Shown: positions 5,486 through 5,727 of the stretch, one piece after another
Position numbering within the stretch: the first letter of the stretch is position 1
How the letters are laid out: each line of letters starts with the position of its first letter
Assembly: GCF_015207245.1 (NCBI RefSeq)
Contig: NZ_JADEXF010000284.1
Coordinates: 1 to 5,727 of the forward strand
Reading direction: 5' to 3'
Origin: Nostoc cf. edaphicum LEGE 07299
GTDB taxonomy: Bacteria; Cyanobacteriota; Cyanobacteriia; Cyanobacteriales; Nostocaceae
DNA: 5,727 nucleotides
The notes under the pieces: model-generated
The model's input: the letters and a program-made list of their open reading frames with translations, nothing else
Database searches by the model: none
Told to the model about the DNA's origin: nothing
Position numbers and translations under genes: made by a program

Positions 5486-5727
5486 ATGAGACCTTATCAT
5501 CAAATTCCGATTTTTGAGTGTGGTGAACCGCTTACAGCAATTCCTTTAGAATTGTTTGCGGTGGAATCTCCCCATCCTTATGAAAAATTAGGTGCGCCCT
5601 ATGGTAAACACTCCCCCTATTATCTCCGTCAAAGCGTCATTGAAAATTTGATCCAAGCGCAAAATTATCTTGATGTTCTGCATCCTAACTGGCGTATCCA
5701 AATTTTTGATGCCTATCGCCCGATCGC
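5486..5727 (+). CDS. D-alanyl-D-alanine dipeptidase (M15D, VanX/DdpX-like), N-terminal part
   Basis: The frame opens at an ATG directly after an in-frame TAG and runs past the right edge; 80 codons are visible. The sequence starts MRPYHQIPIFECGEPL and includes PHPYEKLGAPYGKHSPYYLR (29-48). It reaches FDAYRP (74-79), the block equivalent to WDGYRP of VanX, whose Arg (Arg78 here) stabilises the transition state. Spacing from the N-terminus fits the M15D family. The zinc ligands (SxHxxGxAxD and ExWH) would lie beyond the window. The enzyme hydrolyses D-Ala-D-Ala. In bacteria without glycopeptide resistance it is usually linked to peptidoglycan turnover or D-Ala recycling, and nothing here points to a van cluster. 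No good Shine-Dalgarno is seen. A three-codon reading frame (ATG GCT GAC TAG, 5474-5485) ends exactly where this gene begins. Confidence 0.88.
   Translation, partial: MRPYHQIPIFECGEPLTAIPLELFAVESPHPYEKLGAPYGKHSPYYLRQSVIENLIQAQNYLDVLHPNWRIQIFDAYRPI

Noticed and set aside
5486..5727. Vancomycin-resistance locus
   Set aside because: Only a VanX-like dipeptidase is present, with no vanH, vanA or vanRS neighbours; such dipeptidases are common in non-resistant bacteria.

Overview
The window looks like chromosomal DNA from a filamentous, heterocyst-type cyanobacterium (Nostoc/Anabaena group). This is inferred from five copies of the HIP1 octamer GCGATCGC (starting at 612, 1583, 3581, 3780 and 3966, all inside genes), from intergenic DNA packed with short dispersed and tandem repeats of the AATTCGT and GGGGATTGGGG style, and from a PEP-CTERM gene. 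No rRNA, tRNA, insertion-sequence transposase, CRISPR array or phage gene was seen.

Positions 1-2272 (minus strand) form a probable transport operon read right to left. A DrrA-type ABC ATPase (2272-1253) is followed by a DrrB-type ABC-2 permease (1126-239) and then by the start of a small exported protein of unknown function (199 to the left edge, incomplete). ATPase and permease together should make an exporter for a lipophilic or glycosylated compound; its substrate cannot be read from the sequence. The 126-base gap between them holds a tandem repeat and a long imperfect hairpin.

Positions 2343-2748 (minus) hold a small PEP-CTERM exported protein gene that appears to be broken by a one-base frameshift. 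The signal peptide and the C-terminal VPEP sorting signal are intact but lie in different frames. A stem-loop follows the gene and separates it from the ABC operon.

Positions 2855-4327 (minus) hold a full-length fold-type I PLP decarboxylase of the Orn/Lys/Arg family. Its upstream side is almost entirely a dispersed repeat (4333-4395).

Positions 4414-4792 (plus) hold a 5'-truncated coding remnant overlapping a complete DUF4926 gene, apparently the remains of a two-gene unit.

Positions 4793-5485 (693 bases) have no convincing gene. They contain two nested pairs of inverted repeats, a hairpin, an array of eight exact or near-exact 21-bp repeats plus one decayed copy, a 29-base near-copy of part of the decarboxylase gene, and a hairpin just upstream of the last gene.

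Positions 5486-5727 (plus) are the start of a VanX/DdpX-like D-Ala-D-Ala dipeptidase gene that runs off the right edge.

No clearly new multi-gene system is visible. The most unusual items are the helically phased 21-bp palindrome array, the split PEP-CTERM gene and the short decarboxylase-like duplication.
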